Shown here one piece after another: positions 1 to 12,992 of a DNA stretch of 64,000 bases (its first letter is position 1; each line of letters starts with the position of its first letter). The DNA comes from Heliocidaris tuberculata (lineage: Eukaryota > Echinodermata > Echinoidea > Camarodonta > Echinometridae): positions 30,811,899 to 30,875,898 of the forward strand of contig CM046845.1 of assembly GCA_025618425.1 (NCBI GenBank). Direction: 5' to 3'. A program made the translations under genes and the position numbers. The notes under the pieces are model-generated. The model was given only the letters and a program-made list of their open reading frames with translations, made no database searches and was not told the origin of the DNA.

Positions 1-383
1 TAGAAATAATTGGAAGTCCATCCCCCCCCCCCCTTTGTATTAACTGTTACCAAAACTTTGCATTAACTTTTAATTCACAGATCTATCTTTTTATTCCATG
101 TTTTGTGACCTTCAAAAAGTTTTTGATACGTCATGACATGCTTAATGATTGCTATATTTTGCAACTTCATATTGATGTATCATGCTGTTTTAATGGAAAA
201 GTGATCTTTTCTTTGCCCTCAAAGATTTGAGGCCCTTGTTTAGATTGTAATGTGATTAGTTATCGTATGAAATGTAACAAGAGATTGGGTATAAGTTTCT
301 GTGACTACATGTATATTGATGTCTTCAAAAGAAAAATTTTCAGGTGTAATAATTTCACAAGCTGCTTTAAGATGGAGATGGAA

Positions 384-586
384 TACTGTTTAAGTGGTTA
401 TTTTCGCGGTGGTTTTATTTTCGCGATTTTCGCGAGTCGGTCCTCGCGAAAATTTCCACTTCAATATATGGCTGTTTATAGTAACAAAAACATCACAAAA
501 ATTGTGAAATTAAACCCTCGCGAATTTCCCTACCTAGTCCAAAATCGCGAAAATATCTGTACGCGAAAAAAACAGCTTATACAGTA
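384..586. mobile_element. TA-flanked MITE with CGCGAAA-rich body
   Basis: Inverted ends: TACTGTTTAAGTGGTTATTT at the left, and the right end reads TACTGTATAAGCTGTTTTTT in reverse complement. Both are followed by TTCGC. The body repeats TTCGCGA and TCGCGAAAA motifs. The ends start with TA, as expected for Tc1/mariner-type targets. It lies upstream of the C19orf12 start. Confidence 0.6.
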
Positions 587-743
587 GTACAGGCTATGTG
601 ACAAAAATCATAGGCCTTATGAAAAGATACAGTTTGACAAAAACTTTTTCTCTGTTTGATTCACCATATGTATTTGTTATGTCTTCATTCAGGTCTTGAT
701 GTTTCAAGGATCTTGATAGTGGTTCACCTATCAAGAAAACAAG

Positions 744-3700
744 ATGCCAATTTCAGCAGAAGAACTTGTCAGACTGCTAGCAATTCTAGCAGAAGAAGAA
801 AATATGAAGGTAATGAGTTAATCCATCAATTGAACTACAACTATTGAATGTTGTTGACAAGTTATTTTCTTCTGTTACATTTTGTTGAACTGTAAATTGA
901 AGACTACTGAATCTGTTATTCCCATAGGTTTAATACATGAGCTAGCCGGTTCCTATAGGCAATGGGTTAAGATATGGAAAGCTTTTTAAAAACTAAGAGA
1001 AAGAGCTCTGGAAGAAACAGATGTGATAATGCCTGAGTACTACGGTCGGTCGGTCAGTTGGTCCGTTGTAAATCTTGCACATCGAACTACTTACTCATTT
1101 TTCAAGCAATGCTCGTGAAATTCGCCACACACATTGGTCTTGGGATGAAGATGTGCAAGACATATTTTTTGAATGTGTCGGAAACTGTTGCCATGGTAAC
1201 AGCATATTATGGCAATAAATCAGGTTGAAATCTTGCAGATCAAACTACTTCCTCATTTTTCGAACAATGCTCATGAAATTTGGCACACACATTGGTCTTG
1301 TGGTAAAGATGTGCAAGATGTATTGTTTCAATGTGTGGCAAACTGCATTGCCATGGTAACGACATATGGCAATAAAACAGGAAAATATTGGAGATCAAAC
1401 CACTTCCTCATTTTTGGAGCAATGCCCGGTTAATTTGGCACACACATTGGGGCAGAGGTATTAATCACCTTCAGTGATATTCTAGTTTTCATACTCAATG
1501 CAGTAATCCGTACGAAGTCTGGAATTTATCACAAAATATATATTTTTTTAAAATTCAGGACAATAGTGAAGATATCCATATTGTCGTTGTTAATCATACC
1601 CATCTTTCATAAGTAGATAAGGCAATAGATCAACATTGTTGTAGCTAAGGCCACTACAATTATAATGAGAGAGCTAACAAACCTGAACAATACTCTACCA
1701 GCTGTGACCTGTTTGCATTGAACAGTAGGTCAGTCTTAACCAATAACCATTATCTGTGGCATCATTCTCTGATAGTGTGCAATTGTGCATAGTCCATATA
1801 TGTATTGTCCATAGTTGAATTTATATGCAGTATCAGAACACAATTGTTACTCTGTAGTAGTTATACCCTTATTACAATGTACATTACATCTAACCAATGG
1901 AGTTTACCTTAATACAGACAAAATTCCATATTTTCCCTGTATTTAACTTGCTTGGTAGTTGGTACAAACTACAGAGAAATACAGGGTCACAGAATATATC
2001 AGAAAAGAAAATTAATATTTGCCCCACTTTACCCAGCAAACAAATATTCTAATCAATTTCAATTAATCACTTTTGCATTACACAGTTACAAATGTATGCC
2101 ATGTATCAAGAGGAGCAATATGTGATGCCATTGTGGAGTATATGCTTCTTTTTTTTCTAGCAGTTTCATGAGTCATGATGGCAAACAGTTTATTTTTTTA
2201 ATCCATCTATCGTTACTATCATTTTTTGTTCTTTCTTCCTGTTTCTTTTTTCTTTATTTTCATATGTTCCTCATTTCTATTACTCTCTATCCTCTCTCAG
2301 TTTTCATTCTCCGATTATACAGTGCATCCCAGAAAAAAGTTAACAGTTGGAAAAAGCCTCCCCAAATAAATGTTTGAAAATATTTTTTTGGGAACTTTTC
2401 ATACATGTGGATAGCTTAGGGTCTCTTGTATCAAATGACAACAAAATATCTAACAATATTCCATGCTTGACATGCTTCACAAAAATGATTTTTGATCACT
2501 AAAGCGTAATAACTAGTTCGTTTTTTTTTTTGTGTGTTTATCATTTGATAGAAGAGACTCTAAGCTACCTACAAGAATTTGAATTTATTGAAAATATTCT
2601 GAAATATTTATTTGGGAAGACTTTTTCCAACTGTTAACTTTTTTTTTTTGACGCACTGTGTAGCCTTTGCATAATTACATTCAGATTCAGATTGTATAGT
2701 CCATACTGAAAAGAATAGGAATTTGGCCTCTAATGGCAAAGTATGATACTACCATACCACAAAGGGTGGTGTCTCCTTGTTTTTCTTCTAGGATGTTCCT
2801 AATCCTAGTTCGAAAACATCTCTTTTTACCCATTTTCAATGATTGGTTCTTATACATACATGTATAGGTCACTGTGAAGGAGACCCTGAAAGGAGGAGCT
2901 ATAGCTGGAGCTGGGGCTGTGATTGGTGGAATGTGTGGAGGACCCATGGGACTAGCAGTCGGTAGGTTTATATCTTCATCTACAGGGAATGGGTGAGGGA
3001 AAAGGCCTGAAATTCAGAAGCCCATATTCTTGAGGGTGCCCTAAATTAAAAAAGGCATAATTTGAGTATTTTTGTCACTATTTTTATATAAACATATGAC
3101 TGTGGTATAGTGTTCCAAATCTTCGGTAAAGTGTTCTTTAGAGAAACTAAGATTAGATTAAATTACTGTAATTATGTAATGAAGAAACAAGCATTTTTTG
3201 GTCATGAAATGGAAATGAGAAATTAATTTCATAGAGATTTTTGAGACAAGTTTTTGCATTTTATTTCATATATATGATGTATAGGTACAGGATGAAGAGG
3301 TTCACATTTTGCACTGCATAAATTGATGGACTGACTCTTTACACTTGGTCTGGATTTAAACCTGGCTTAAATTTATTGGGGTATAGGATGCCATTTGGGT
3401 ATTCACCAAATCTTTGTTTTTTGCCACTCAAAGTGGAAGTCTGATTTATGGCCAACAAGTCGTACGAGGTACAGAGAGAAATTGCCAACTTCAAGCAGAC
3501 AGCATCAATAGATGACAGTGGAGATACATGTATATCTTGTAATATAAACTGTTCTGAGTGTTCTTTCTGGCAATGCCCATCCTATCACTGCATCCCACCT
3601 AACTTTATCTGTCAGGTACAGAACCTGATGTACTAATAAAAGGATGTTGTAAACAGAAGTGAGATTAAGTGTAAAAAATGTTCCTATGAATGTCTATAAT

Positions 3701-5521
3701 GATGACGATCTCTTTCATTTGCTTTCAAAACACACACGTATTCTACTTTGTCAACTTTGTCAACTTTGTCAGAGTCTATTTCGTGATAATGCATTTTTGA
3801 GATGATGTAAATGTGAATGCAATCCAATTTCGTTCTAGCTATTAATGTTTTTCAGTTATTTCACTCAATGTTTTGTTTTATTTTTTAATAAAACATTACT
3901 TGTATTTGTAATAATGGCTTAAGTTTTTTCCCCTAGTGTGCAGATCAGTGCTCAGAGATTGCGCTTTGAATGATTATAATTTTTGCTTTACTCCATCGTA
4001 TGTTCATATGCCCTTTAAGTTTTCTTGCAGGTATCATTTCCACCCCATCTGTTTGAATTCGTTGAGTTCTGTTTGAAATGTTTGGTTTTCATTTTCATCC
4101 TTTTTGTGTTTTGACGTAGCTACATGCACTGTATATATTTATCCTAGTTGTGAAGATGTTTTGATATTCTCAATTTTTTAATCTTCCTCACACCCTGCCT
4201 CCTAACCCTATAATTTCATGCATGCTGTGTAATTCCCCTTTCCTCATGTTTGTTCCACATTACTAACCCTAAACCTATCTGTCCCTTTCTCGCAGGTGGT
4301 GCTGTTGGGGGTGCTGTGGGAGCGTGGATGACAAAGGGAAAGTTCAAATCTGTCCCTGAAATCCTCCTGACGTTTGACCAGGAGCAGCGTGATTCGCTCT
4401 ACAATCATTTCCGTGCCACTTTTGAAGGCATGGAAGCGCAGGATTTTGATAAATTGAGCAGGCTTGTGACGGAGAGTGCCACCATGAGAGGGATGGCCAT
4501 GGATAGTCTCCGAGGATACTTAAATGAGCAGATGAGGATGCAGATCGTTGATTGAAATCGATGCCTCATCATCAGCCAAAATGGCTTCTCCAATTCTCAT
4601 CTGAAATAACTGACTCTTTTTCAGGATGGTGTAGATGCAATTTATTCATGCTACCAGAACTATGACCGTGGTTACTTCGTCCCTGCAACCTCGTTGCTTT
4701 ATATGATTGGACTTACTGTCTCTGGCTTCTAGAGGAGACACTCTTTAAATCTTCATCTGACCATTGTATTCTTACAATGGAATATGACTGAAATTTGCTG
4801 CTTCAACAAAGTTTCATTTCCTAACAAATTAAGCTATTCGTAAGCTATTCCCTGCTTTAACCCTGTATTTGTTTTTCTTAACATCATCCTGAAAACAACC
4901 CAACTCATCAGAAAATTAAAATTAAAGCAGGTTCCTCATTCCTGTGTGTGGAGTTGAAGCTTTGGAAACAACTTGGACTTTTCATCCTCTGTATGATATG
5001 AAGGTTTTCAGATAGCACTTTGATTTAGAAAAGGGTATGCGTGTAAGTCAACAATGAGAATGAAAGTTATTTTGATTCTGGAAACCTGTACCCTTGGCCT
5101 CCGTAGTCATTGATTTGGGATGATCTTTCTTTTTTGCACATCTAACTAACCTAAGTGTTGGTGCATTTGGTTGACTTGAAGACAAAGATGCACTGGACTA
5201 AGTCTAAAATTACCCACTCTTTTTCCATCTTTAGGGGGCGCCCTTGGTGGTGCGTATGCAAGATGGCGGTATAAGGGTAAGCATGATGTCGTTGCAGATG
5301 TCTTGAGGGCTCTAGATGAGAAACAACGGGAAGAACTGAGTGAACAGTTCAAGGAGATCATTGAAGACTATCCTGAAGATGATGTCATGATGATGACTAG
5401 GAGGTTAAATGAAGATGGTGAACTTAGAGAGAGGATGAGGTTGAAACTCAAAACTTTCATCACAGACACGTTAAAACGACAACTCATAGAGGAGTATAAG
5501 CAAAGAGGAAAGGCTGATTAG
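744..5521 (+). CDS. C19orf12: C19orf12 homologue (glycine-zipper membrane protein), two alternative last exons
   Basis: Exons: 744-809 (codons 1-22, starts MPISAEELVRLL), 2868-2961 (residues 23-53 plus one base), then either 4296-4555 (form A, 139 aa) or 5235-5521 (form B, 148 aa). All junctions are GT-AG and the phases agree. Residues 29-66 are rich in small residues: LKGGAIAGAGAVIGG, then GGPMGLAVGGAVGGAVGAWM. That block and the following KGKFKSVPEIL match the human C19orf12 family (MPAN neurodegeneration protein), which forms a membrane hairpin at mitochondria, ER and lipid droplets. Family length is about 140-150 aa, so both forms are full length. A splice acceptor at 691-692 just before the start suggests an upstream 5' UTR exon. 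Molecular function is poorly known even in vertebrates. Family recognition is from memory of conserved motifs, not a search. Confidence 0.87.
1068..1460. repeat. Tandem repeat, about 158-bp unit, about 2.4 copies
   Basis: Three units start near 1070, 1229 and 1387 with variants of AAATCTTGCAGATCAAACTA and share CACACACATTGG further on. It lies in intron 1 of the C19orf12 homologue. The units differ by scattered substitutions. Confidence 0.7.
2319..2661. mobile_element. Tc1/mariner-like MITE
   Basis: The left end ACAGTGCATCCCAG then AAGTTAACAGTTGGAAAAAG is mirrored at the right by CTTTTTCCAACTGTTAACTT then GACGCACTGTGT. An inner pair, around AATAAATGTTTGAAAATATT, also mirrors. No transposase is present. 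It lies in intron 1 of the C19orf12 homologue. Confidence 0.6.
4296..4555 (+). CDS. C19orf12: C19orf12 homologue, last exon version A
   Basis: The acceptor is cgcag at 4291-4295. The two leading bases complete the split Gly codon 54. The exon reads GGAVGGAVGAWMTKGKFKSV and continues through a helical, charged C-terminus to a TGA at 4553-4555. It is the version closer to human C19orf12, keeping GAWMT-G-FK-VP-IL. No AATAAA was noted close behind it. Confidence 0.85.
5235..5521 (+). CDS. C19orf12: C19orf12 homologue, duplicated last exon version B
   Basis: A second exon homologous to version A lies 0.7 kb downstream. Its acceptor is ctttag, ending at 5234, and it has the same phase. It reads GGALGGAYARWRYKGKHDVV, then an acidic and basic helical tail ending KQRGKAD and a TAG at 5519-5521. 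It lacks the GAWMT motif and is diverged from version A by eye. Version A ends in a stop, so use of B requires skipping A. AATAAA motifs at about 5603 and at 5808-5813 could serve as polyA signals. It could instead be the remnant of a tandem gene copy, but no second copy of exons 1-2 is seen between 4556 and 5234. Confidence 0.75.
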
Positions 5522-8500
5522 TATCAAGATTGAAGTAACAAAAGTAGTATATTATATTTTTCCCTGTGCTAGTATAAATGCCATTGTGTAAGTCTTCTTG
5601 CAAATAAATGAGGTGCGCTGTGTGTTTGAGACCTTCGTACAAGTGTGTGTATGACACAAAGACTGAACCCATCTCACCACTACAACCCATACAGGAAAGA
5701 GATTATGGGTCAGAGTTGGTTGGCAGATTAAAATCTAATCTTGAATGGTGTCAAGGTATCTTGTAAAAATGGATCATAGAATTTATTTTCTAAGTCTTGA
5801 CACACTTAATAAAAGAGAGAAATGCAGAAAATATTTGAGATTTCTTGTTTACAACTCTTGTAAATGTCATGCTCTTTGATTGCCTTGATACCATAGCTAC
5901 ATATATGTTTGTAACCCATTAAACAGCAAAATGCTTATAACATTATTGAAATACTGTGCTTGCATGATGAGATCGAAACTTACCAGCCCATATTCAGACA
6001 AATTTGAAAAGAATTATTTTATTGTAGATGATTACAAATGCATAAATACATGTAAAATGTCAAAGTAATAGCTGTGCTATGCTTTTATTTACACCATTTT
6101 CACAGATTCTCTCATAAAAGTTCATTGAGTTCCTTATGCCTTGTATTTTGGCTATCCAGGGCTTAATGCAGGGTATGTGCTGATACTTTTTCAAAGTTAT
6201 TCCCATTATTGTAAACATGTACTGTGATCAACTTTGTTTTTTAAAATGTCAATTTAAGTCATTTCCAAGATGTTTTCTGAATTTATATTGCCATTTGCCA
6301 AATCATTTAATTCGGTGACAAGCAGCTAGGATAAATGGAGTTTGCAGTTCATATGTCTAAATAAAAAATTCTAATACCCCTGTCCAACTGACAAGAAACT
6401 GAAGAAAGACAACCAGACAGACAGGAGACCCAACAAAAAATTATATTTACCCCAAATGGTCAAGACTTAATTATCGGTCAGTTGTCTGTTGTTTGGCAAT
6501 GTGACTAGGAGATGATTGGAAGACCTCATTTCGAGACATCATATTATCATTATCAATATACGTATGATTGATTTTTATTAGTCAACTTATGATATGATGG
6601 TAAATGACCAATATCTTTGGCTTCAAAGCGATGTAAAAAATTGATCTTCGAAGTTTGATTTTGACAAGATGGGCGAAACCACTAAAAACAAATAATATGA
6701 TTGGTAACACAGGTTTGTAGAGTGCCATTCATTGACCACCATTATGATCTGTTTCCCAAACCATTTAATTTGCCACAAAAAAACTACATCTTTGGAAACT
6801 TCATTTAGCTGAAGAATCAAGCCCAGTTAAATCACTTTCCATGTGCAAATTGGTATTCTAATGATCAAAAAGAGAATAGGAGAATAGGCGAGATTAAAAA
6901 CACATGAAATTCACTTTACTCAGCCGAGCGCTAAAAATTGATCTCGTGAAAATTTCCACTTTTACTTTATTTGAATTCAAAGACATAAAGTAATTCCTTA
7001 ATTTCTATAGTAACATTCAATATTTTCACCTTTTTAACATTTTAAAATGGTCATGAATGTAGTTGAATTGTTCATTAATTTGTCTTACAAGAGAGCATAT
7101 TCCTGACATTTTTACGATAAATGAGTGTCTGGCAGTAAAACAATTGAAATTGTACTTTTTGATTTTTGATAAGAATTCTATGCTTACCACTACAAATGAT
7201 GATTATCATAACGAGAGGTATATTTTCAAAGTATCTTGACTCCTGTAGCCTTGTGGACTGATTTTTTTTCCAACTAATTTTCCAAAGTTAAATGATACCT
7301 TTACATTTTCATGTCATCAGAGTTTTCTGATTTGTACTTGCTACTAAACTAATAAGCTGTAGTTATTTTGTTTTCTCCCTTGATACATGACATATTTCTT
7401 TTCTTTTATTTTTGAATATTATATTTTGTTAACTTGCCATCAGTGTATGTCTGTGATAATGTAATGTAAATTCTTTTTGTGTGTCATGAGAGATCTCTGA
7501 ATTCCTAGCCCTACGATTGCTTAAACAAGTTTATGTAAAACATGTAGCTTAGACTGGAAGAGGTTAGAACGTAAAGAAGTTATTTGGGGGAAAATGTAAA
7601 AAAAAGTGCATAAAACACTGTAGGAAAGGTCTATGATTTATGTTCAAATACGATTTATTAGCATGGGGATCTAGTGAGATTCTTTCTACCGTATGGTATG
7701 TTTCCTCACAGGGTTTCATTCTCTGTTGAAATGGGATCACATCTTGTATCTAATTGCCAAACTGTACTGTATGTTATGCACATCTAAGAAACATCGCGAT
7801 AAAATACAAAACAGTTACTATTTCAGGTTACTCAGTCATGTACATGTACATTAATCTGTGGAAAGAATTAAGTTTTCTGACAAACTCTTATTTACACATT
7901 ATCTTTTCTCCAGAATTTTTAGTACTGTAAAGTGGGATGAATAGGGACAACGAGCCAATATGAAAAAAATTAAAAAATTAAGAATTGAAAGGCGTTTTGA
8001 CAGTGTCCTCCCTACCATAGAATTTATGTAGACCTTTTCAAATTTTCATTTTTTAGCCCCTATTCATCCCGTTTTACAGTAGGTATATGTTACTCACTGG
8101 CTATAGAATGCTGAATGATGTGTTACTGTTTAAGAATGAACTTTGCAGTGGTGATGTTTTGTATAATGACTTCCCGAGTGCCTAATTGTTTGAAGAACCA
8201 TTTGTTAATGAATTGTAAAGATGTGTTGCTATGTTATTTGTAACCAACATCACTGGATAAAAGAGCACATACATGTATAAACAAAAGTTTTTACTTTCTT
8301 AATATTTGAGCAAGTCCAAGGGACACATGTACTTATATGTTGATTAGTGTCTTGTAGACTCCCAAGCATAATACATGTATATGATAAAGTAACATCAAAA
8401 GTATCATTTTACTCGATATTTGTTCTGATTCAAGCTTCTAGTAGGGCCTCTTTTTTGTAAATCATCACTTAAACGAAAATCCTTGATGTAAAGCAATGTG

Positions 8501-9439
8501 TGGGATTAAAAATGCATCGGACTTGCCCTCATATTAATCTTACTGCCATTTCTTGTACATTTGTTATTATATGGGGATATATTTGAGATATGCATTGATG
8601 TGATGATGATATACCGGTTCCTGCTTTGGGGTTGAGGTATGATTTAGAAAATTGTAACTTTCTGTGCTCGTAACTGACAATGAGCAAAATTGGAATTTAC
8701 AAAAATTATGGATGTTTCTTTTTTGTTGACAAATTTTCTTTTAATTTGTAAAGATGTAGAGATTAGAAATAGACTGTTCAACCTTTTCTTTTCTTTGTCA
8801 AATATATTAGTATTATTATGCACATATGTGTATTTCTGCCAGGTATTGTACTCCTTATCCAATTAAAGAATTCCACATTTTCTAAATCTGACATTGCACT
8901 TTTTTCTTTATTGAATGTCTGCGATCAGAGTGTTTTGCGTCAAGATAGTTCATTAAAGTTGACTTATCATACATATCGTGATGCAAACATGTGGAATGAT
9001 TTGAAAATGATTGGGCCGTAATGGGTGAAACCTGTCTAAGGGGGGGGGGGGGGCTGCCCCAATAAGAAGAAGAAATTTTTTTTGTTAAGTTACAGATTAT
9101 AATTTTAGAGAGAGAGAATGAGAGAATAGGAATACATGTACATGTATATACATGGGCTGTGAATGGGGATTGGGAGGGGCTGCAGCCCACACTTTTTTTG
9201 AGAAGATACATTGCATTATAATGCATATGAAATTAAAAAGAAAATAATATGCTTGTTTACATATATACATCCTTGTGTAAAATATAATCAAATTAATTGA
9301 GAGGGGAAAGAATGTATAAATATGCATTACATTTGTTTACATGTAATAAACTAAAAAGAATGATTTTTTCATATAAAATTTATATCTTGGTGTGCAAATA
9401 ACAGAAGGGATAAAACTGAGAAGAGAGAAAGAAGATGAA
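5522..9439. other. AT-rich non-coding stretch after C19orf12
   Basis: It holds the 3' UTR of the C19orf12 homologue, with AATAAA at 5808-5813, then AT-rich sequence without credible exons. Only the small inverted repeat at 7923-8081, a G run at 9042-9053 and simple A/T tracts stand out. Confidence 0.6.
7923..8081. mobile_element. Short inverted-repeat element
   Basis: The left arm TACTGTAAAGTGGGATGAAT pairs with the right arm, whose reverse complement is TACTGTAAAACGGGATGAAT. Both are followed by AGGG. The element is about 159 bp with TA at the ends, so probably a TA-target MITE. Confidence 0.5.
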
Positions 9440-9943
9440 TTAAAGGGAAATTTGAATAAAAGCAGAAAAATGAGAGACAGATTAGTAGAAGTTTGAGCAA
9501 AATCTGAAAAGAAGGATGAATTTTGTAGTTGTAATCAACCAAACACAAACTGGCAACTCTGTTACATATCATGCGAGCTCCTCTTTCATTTGCTCAGTAC
9601 AGAAAATTTCATATATATTCATTTTCTTAGGTTTTGGTGGAGAAATAAATTTGTTTCACTACAAGTTTTGTGTAAAAAATATGTGGGCAATGATTATATC
9701 TAAATTGCATATAGGATTGAATATTTTCTTTAGAGAAAATGGAAATTAATGATTATTGGGGTACAGGGCAAATGGGAGAGGAGCTCGCAAGATAAGTTGC
9801 CAATTTGTGTTTGATTGATTACAACTTTAGAAATTCATAACTTTCTTACTTATCGTATTTTGCTCAAACCTTCATTGATCTGTTTCTTAATTTTTATGCT
9901 TCTGTTAAAACCAACTTGTAATTGAGGTGGACTTTCCCTTTAA
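9440..9943. mobile_element. TTAA-flanked MITE, long imperfect inverted repeat
   Basis: It is bounded by TTAA at 9440-9443 and 9940-9943 and has AAAGGGAAA / TTTCCCTTT termini. Subterminal arms mirror for well over 100 bp; for example, AACACAAACTGGCAACT near 9541 mirrors AAGTTGCCAATTTGTGTTTG near 9794. No transposase is encoded. It is related in style to the 10081 and 34641 elements. Confidence 0.65.
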
Positions 9944-10080
9944 CAAGAAAGAAAGCAGAGAGAGGATTACACAAATGTACAAATACACAGATAAATCTCA
10001 CTGTTAGGTATGTCCCTTGATGTAAAAAGCAATTGGAAATATTCATGTTCATGACGAACATCCACAAGACAAATGTATTA

Positions 10081-10672
10081 TTAAAGGGAAATCCAACCTT
10101 AATGGCAAGTTGCTTTGAAAGAAAGAGGAAAAATCAGAGAAGCAGATTGGTGAAAGTTTGAACAAAATCGGACAAGCAATAAGAAAGTTATGAATTTTTG
10201 AAAGTTGTAATCACTATGCTTATGGGAATTTCAAATTGGCTGAATAGGTAATGTCACTGTGATGTAGCCGTGGACAACTCCCCCATTCGCTCTAACACAC
10301 AAAATGACTAAAATGTCACTTTTTTTCAAAATGCATTACTCAGTAGGATCTTTTCGTTTATGAAAACCTATAACAATATGCTATCTCCAATATATCTTGA
10401 GTACAGCCCCGAGGGTAAAAGCGCCTTGAAGAAAACCGCAAATTAATGATATTTTTGGGTACGACAAATGGGAGAGTTGTCCACAAAAATGTCACAATTG
10501 ACTCACCAAATTGCCAATTTGAGATTCGCATAGATGTAGTGATCTCATTTTTCAAACATCCATAACTTTCTTAGTCCTTGTCCGATTTCTTTCAAACTTT
10601 CACCATCCTGTTTTTCTTATTTTTCTGCTTTCACACAAATCATCTTTTTACCAAGGTTGGATTGCCCTTTAA
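10081..10672. mobile_element. TTAA-flanked MITE, AAAGGGMAATCCAACCTT family, copy 1
   Basis: TTAA at 10081-10084 and 10669-10672 flanks termini AAAGGGAAATCCAACCTT and, reversed, AAAGGGCAATCCAACCTT. The inverted arms continue for about 200 bp or more (GGTGAAAGTTTGAA, AAGAAAGTTAT and others). Copies 2 and 3 are at 34641-35241 and 38178-38444. TTAA duplication with AAAGGG/CCC-type ends suggests piggyBac-type mobilisation; that is inference. Confidence 0.72.
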
Positions 10673-10856
10673 CCCAACTTGAATCAAAAGAATGACTAAA
10701 GCTTGTGGGAGATCATATTGTCTTTTTTGGCATTAAAATGGCTTTATTAATTATAGACCCTACATGTATAATTTTTCTTTCTAGAATGAACACAGAATGG
10801 CAATTTAGGGTGTTAAGAAAACACTGTTCCTCATTCCATCATCCACTGTAAATGAA

Positions 10857-11400
10857 ATGCGACGAAACTCTCATCCTCCCTCTCATCCTGGATGTCTCGT
10901 CCACGTCCCTGGGATCGATCGGGAGTCTACGGACCTAGGGGAATCCCCCCGGGCCCCTCCTAGTTCTAGCGCGCGCCTCGGAGAAGCGCGGATGCTGCTG
11001 TATGTAGAACTCAACATAACAACTACAACTACCAGTTGCCGTTGAGCTATTACTCGAATAGTGCTGCTATTTTTGCAAGAGGCTGTAGTGAGTGGTTCCA
11101 TTATTTTCTCAGAAAAAACTGCAACATACGTTTATGTTTTAATTAATCATGATGAGTTGTTATAAACTTGAGTTGACTGTATACTTTGTTGTGGTGGTGA
11201 TACTGATAGACAGTCCGATACATCAGACCCCGATGCAGCCGGCCCTTGCCTGCCCGGGCGCGGCGTGGGAGTCTGATGTGTTGGGCTAGGGGGTACCTGG
11301 TGTCAGTGTTGTGGAACTACATGTAGTCCAGACTCCAGAGCCCATCGGATTCCACACAGGCCACACCAGTCGCGGCCCTACACTGCAATTAGTGCACCGA
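10857..11400. other. Locally GC-rich segment, no gene assigned
   Basis: Two GC-rich patches (10870-11000 and 11215-11290) stand out from AT-rich surroundings, with several CpGs and CCCGGGC and GCGCGC words. It could be a CpG-rich promoter or leader exon, or an old element. No open frame with recognisable similarity was found on either strand. Confidence 0.3.
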
Positions 11401-12036
11401 AAGCTTTCACTCCGTCCTACCTAATTTACATAAAATAAACAATTTGTTACGTGAAACCGCTACGGAAGAGTCTCGGCTAAACTGCGAAATCTCGCCCTAG
11501 AAACAACCAAATGAAATGAACTAAACGTCAAATTCCAGATTAATAGACTTGCTCTAACTCGTAATTATTATCATTCATAGTCAAATCATGTTTAAGTTTG
11601 TGAAAACAATTTTTTTTTTTTTTTAGTCTGAAAATGTCGCAGTATTTTTCATATTTTCCGTCATTGCCCAAGATCGAAACTTTCAGATATGAAAAATCAA
11701 AGTATATTGAGGGGATCCTCCAAATATCTTTTCATAATTATCTGTCGAACGGTTATTCGGGAAAAAAATCGAAGGCAATGTCATTCATGAACCCTCGACC
11801 GTTCTTCGCGGAAGTTGAAATGTAGTCCATGCACGTATAGCGGTGCATGTAGGATGGTTTCCACTAAAGTGTTGTCCCGTGCACTACGTATATACGTGCA
11901 GGATATTTACACTCAACTCAGCGGTGTGTTGGACTTTCACGATAAAACAATGCTGAAGTAAAGGCCGATATTAGGCAAAAGAACGACATAGATCCAATGT
12001 AAGATTAATTATTAAGAAATCAAATAAGGCAAGATT

Positions 12037-12693
12037 ATGAATGGTAATGAACTGGAAGCAAGCAAACAGGAAAAGGATCTTGGGGTTATAATGGACAAAG
12101 AGCTAAATTTCCATCAACATGTTTCAGCAGCTGTTCAAAAGGCAAACCAAATACTTGGAATCATACACAAGACTTTTTCACAAATAACTTGTGAAATTTT
12201 ACCCATCTTGTTTGTTACTCTGGTTCGACCTCATTTAGAGTACGGGAATATTTTATGGCATTTAAGATTTAAACTGGATGCAGATAAAGTGGAAAAGGTG
12301 CAGAGGAGAGCTACTCGCATGATTCCTAGTCTCCAGAACTTATCATATGAACAAAGTCTAGAAAGACTTAATCTGCATTCATTATTCTACAGAAGACGAA
12401 GAGGGGATATGATTACGGTTTATAAATTGCCTAATGGAAAGTTGGGGATTTATGGTGGCATATTCTTCGCACCCACCATTCATTCATCAACGAGGTGACA
12501 TAAGTTCAAACTTTTCACTAAACGCTCTCGATTGGAAGTCAGAAGTAAATTTTTTAGCCAGAGGGTAGTATCAGACTGGAACAGGTTGCCTACCAATGTC
12601 GTTGAAGCAAAAACTGTGGAAAACTTAAAGAAGTTATTGGACAAGCACTGGTGGGGGGAGAGATTTAAAACTTCCGTTCCTCAGCGCATGTAA
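12037..12693 (+). pseudogene. LINE reverse-transcriptase C-terminal relic
   Basis: The frame runs NGNELEASKQEKDLGVIMDK, then RPHLEYGNILWH, and VEKVQRRATRMIPSL, the typical C-terminal tail of non-LTR (jockey/CR1-like) reverse transcriptases. A single in-frame TGA at 12496-12498 interrupts it. The same frame then continues KLFTKRSRLEVRSKFFSQRV, SDWNRLP and LDKHW to TAA at 12691-12693. It is 5' truncated: the palm domain is absent and stops occur upstream. Dead copy, plus orientation, between C19orf12 and PEBP. Confidence 0.85.
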
Positions 12694-12992
12694 AGCCATA
12701 CTATTTAAGTTCAATAGTTCCATTTAATTGTATAAACTTCGAAGTGGAGACCGGAAATCTACAGGAGAAATCCTTCATTCCGTACCTGATGTGATGTGAT
12801 GATGTGATGTGGATTGCTGCAACTGTACAACTCACCGGATCGGACTGTAGCATATTTTCCCCCAGTTATATAAAATTCTATCGCTCGCTGTATACAACAC
12901 AAGTAAGTGGTCACGTACGTCGGCCTGCTGCACAGTCTAGTCATATACAGTATACAGCTTGCTATGCTACACATGTGAGATCAAGAGTAAAC

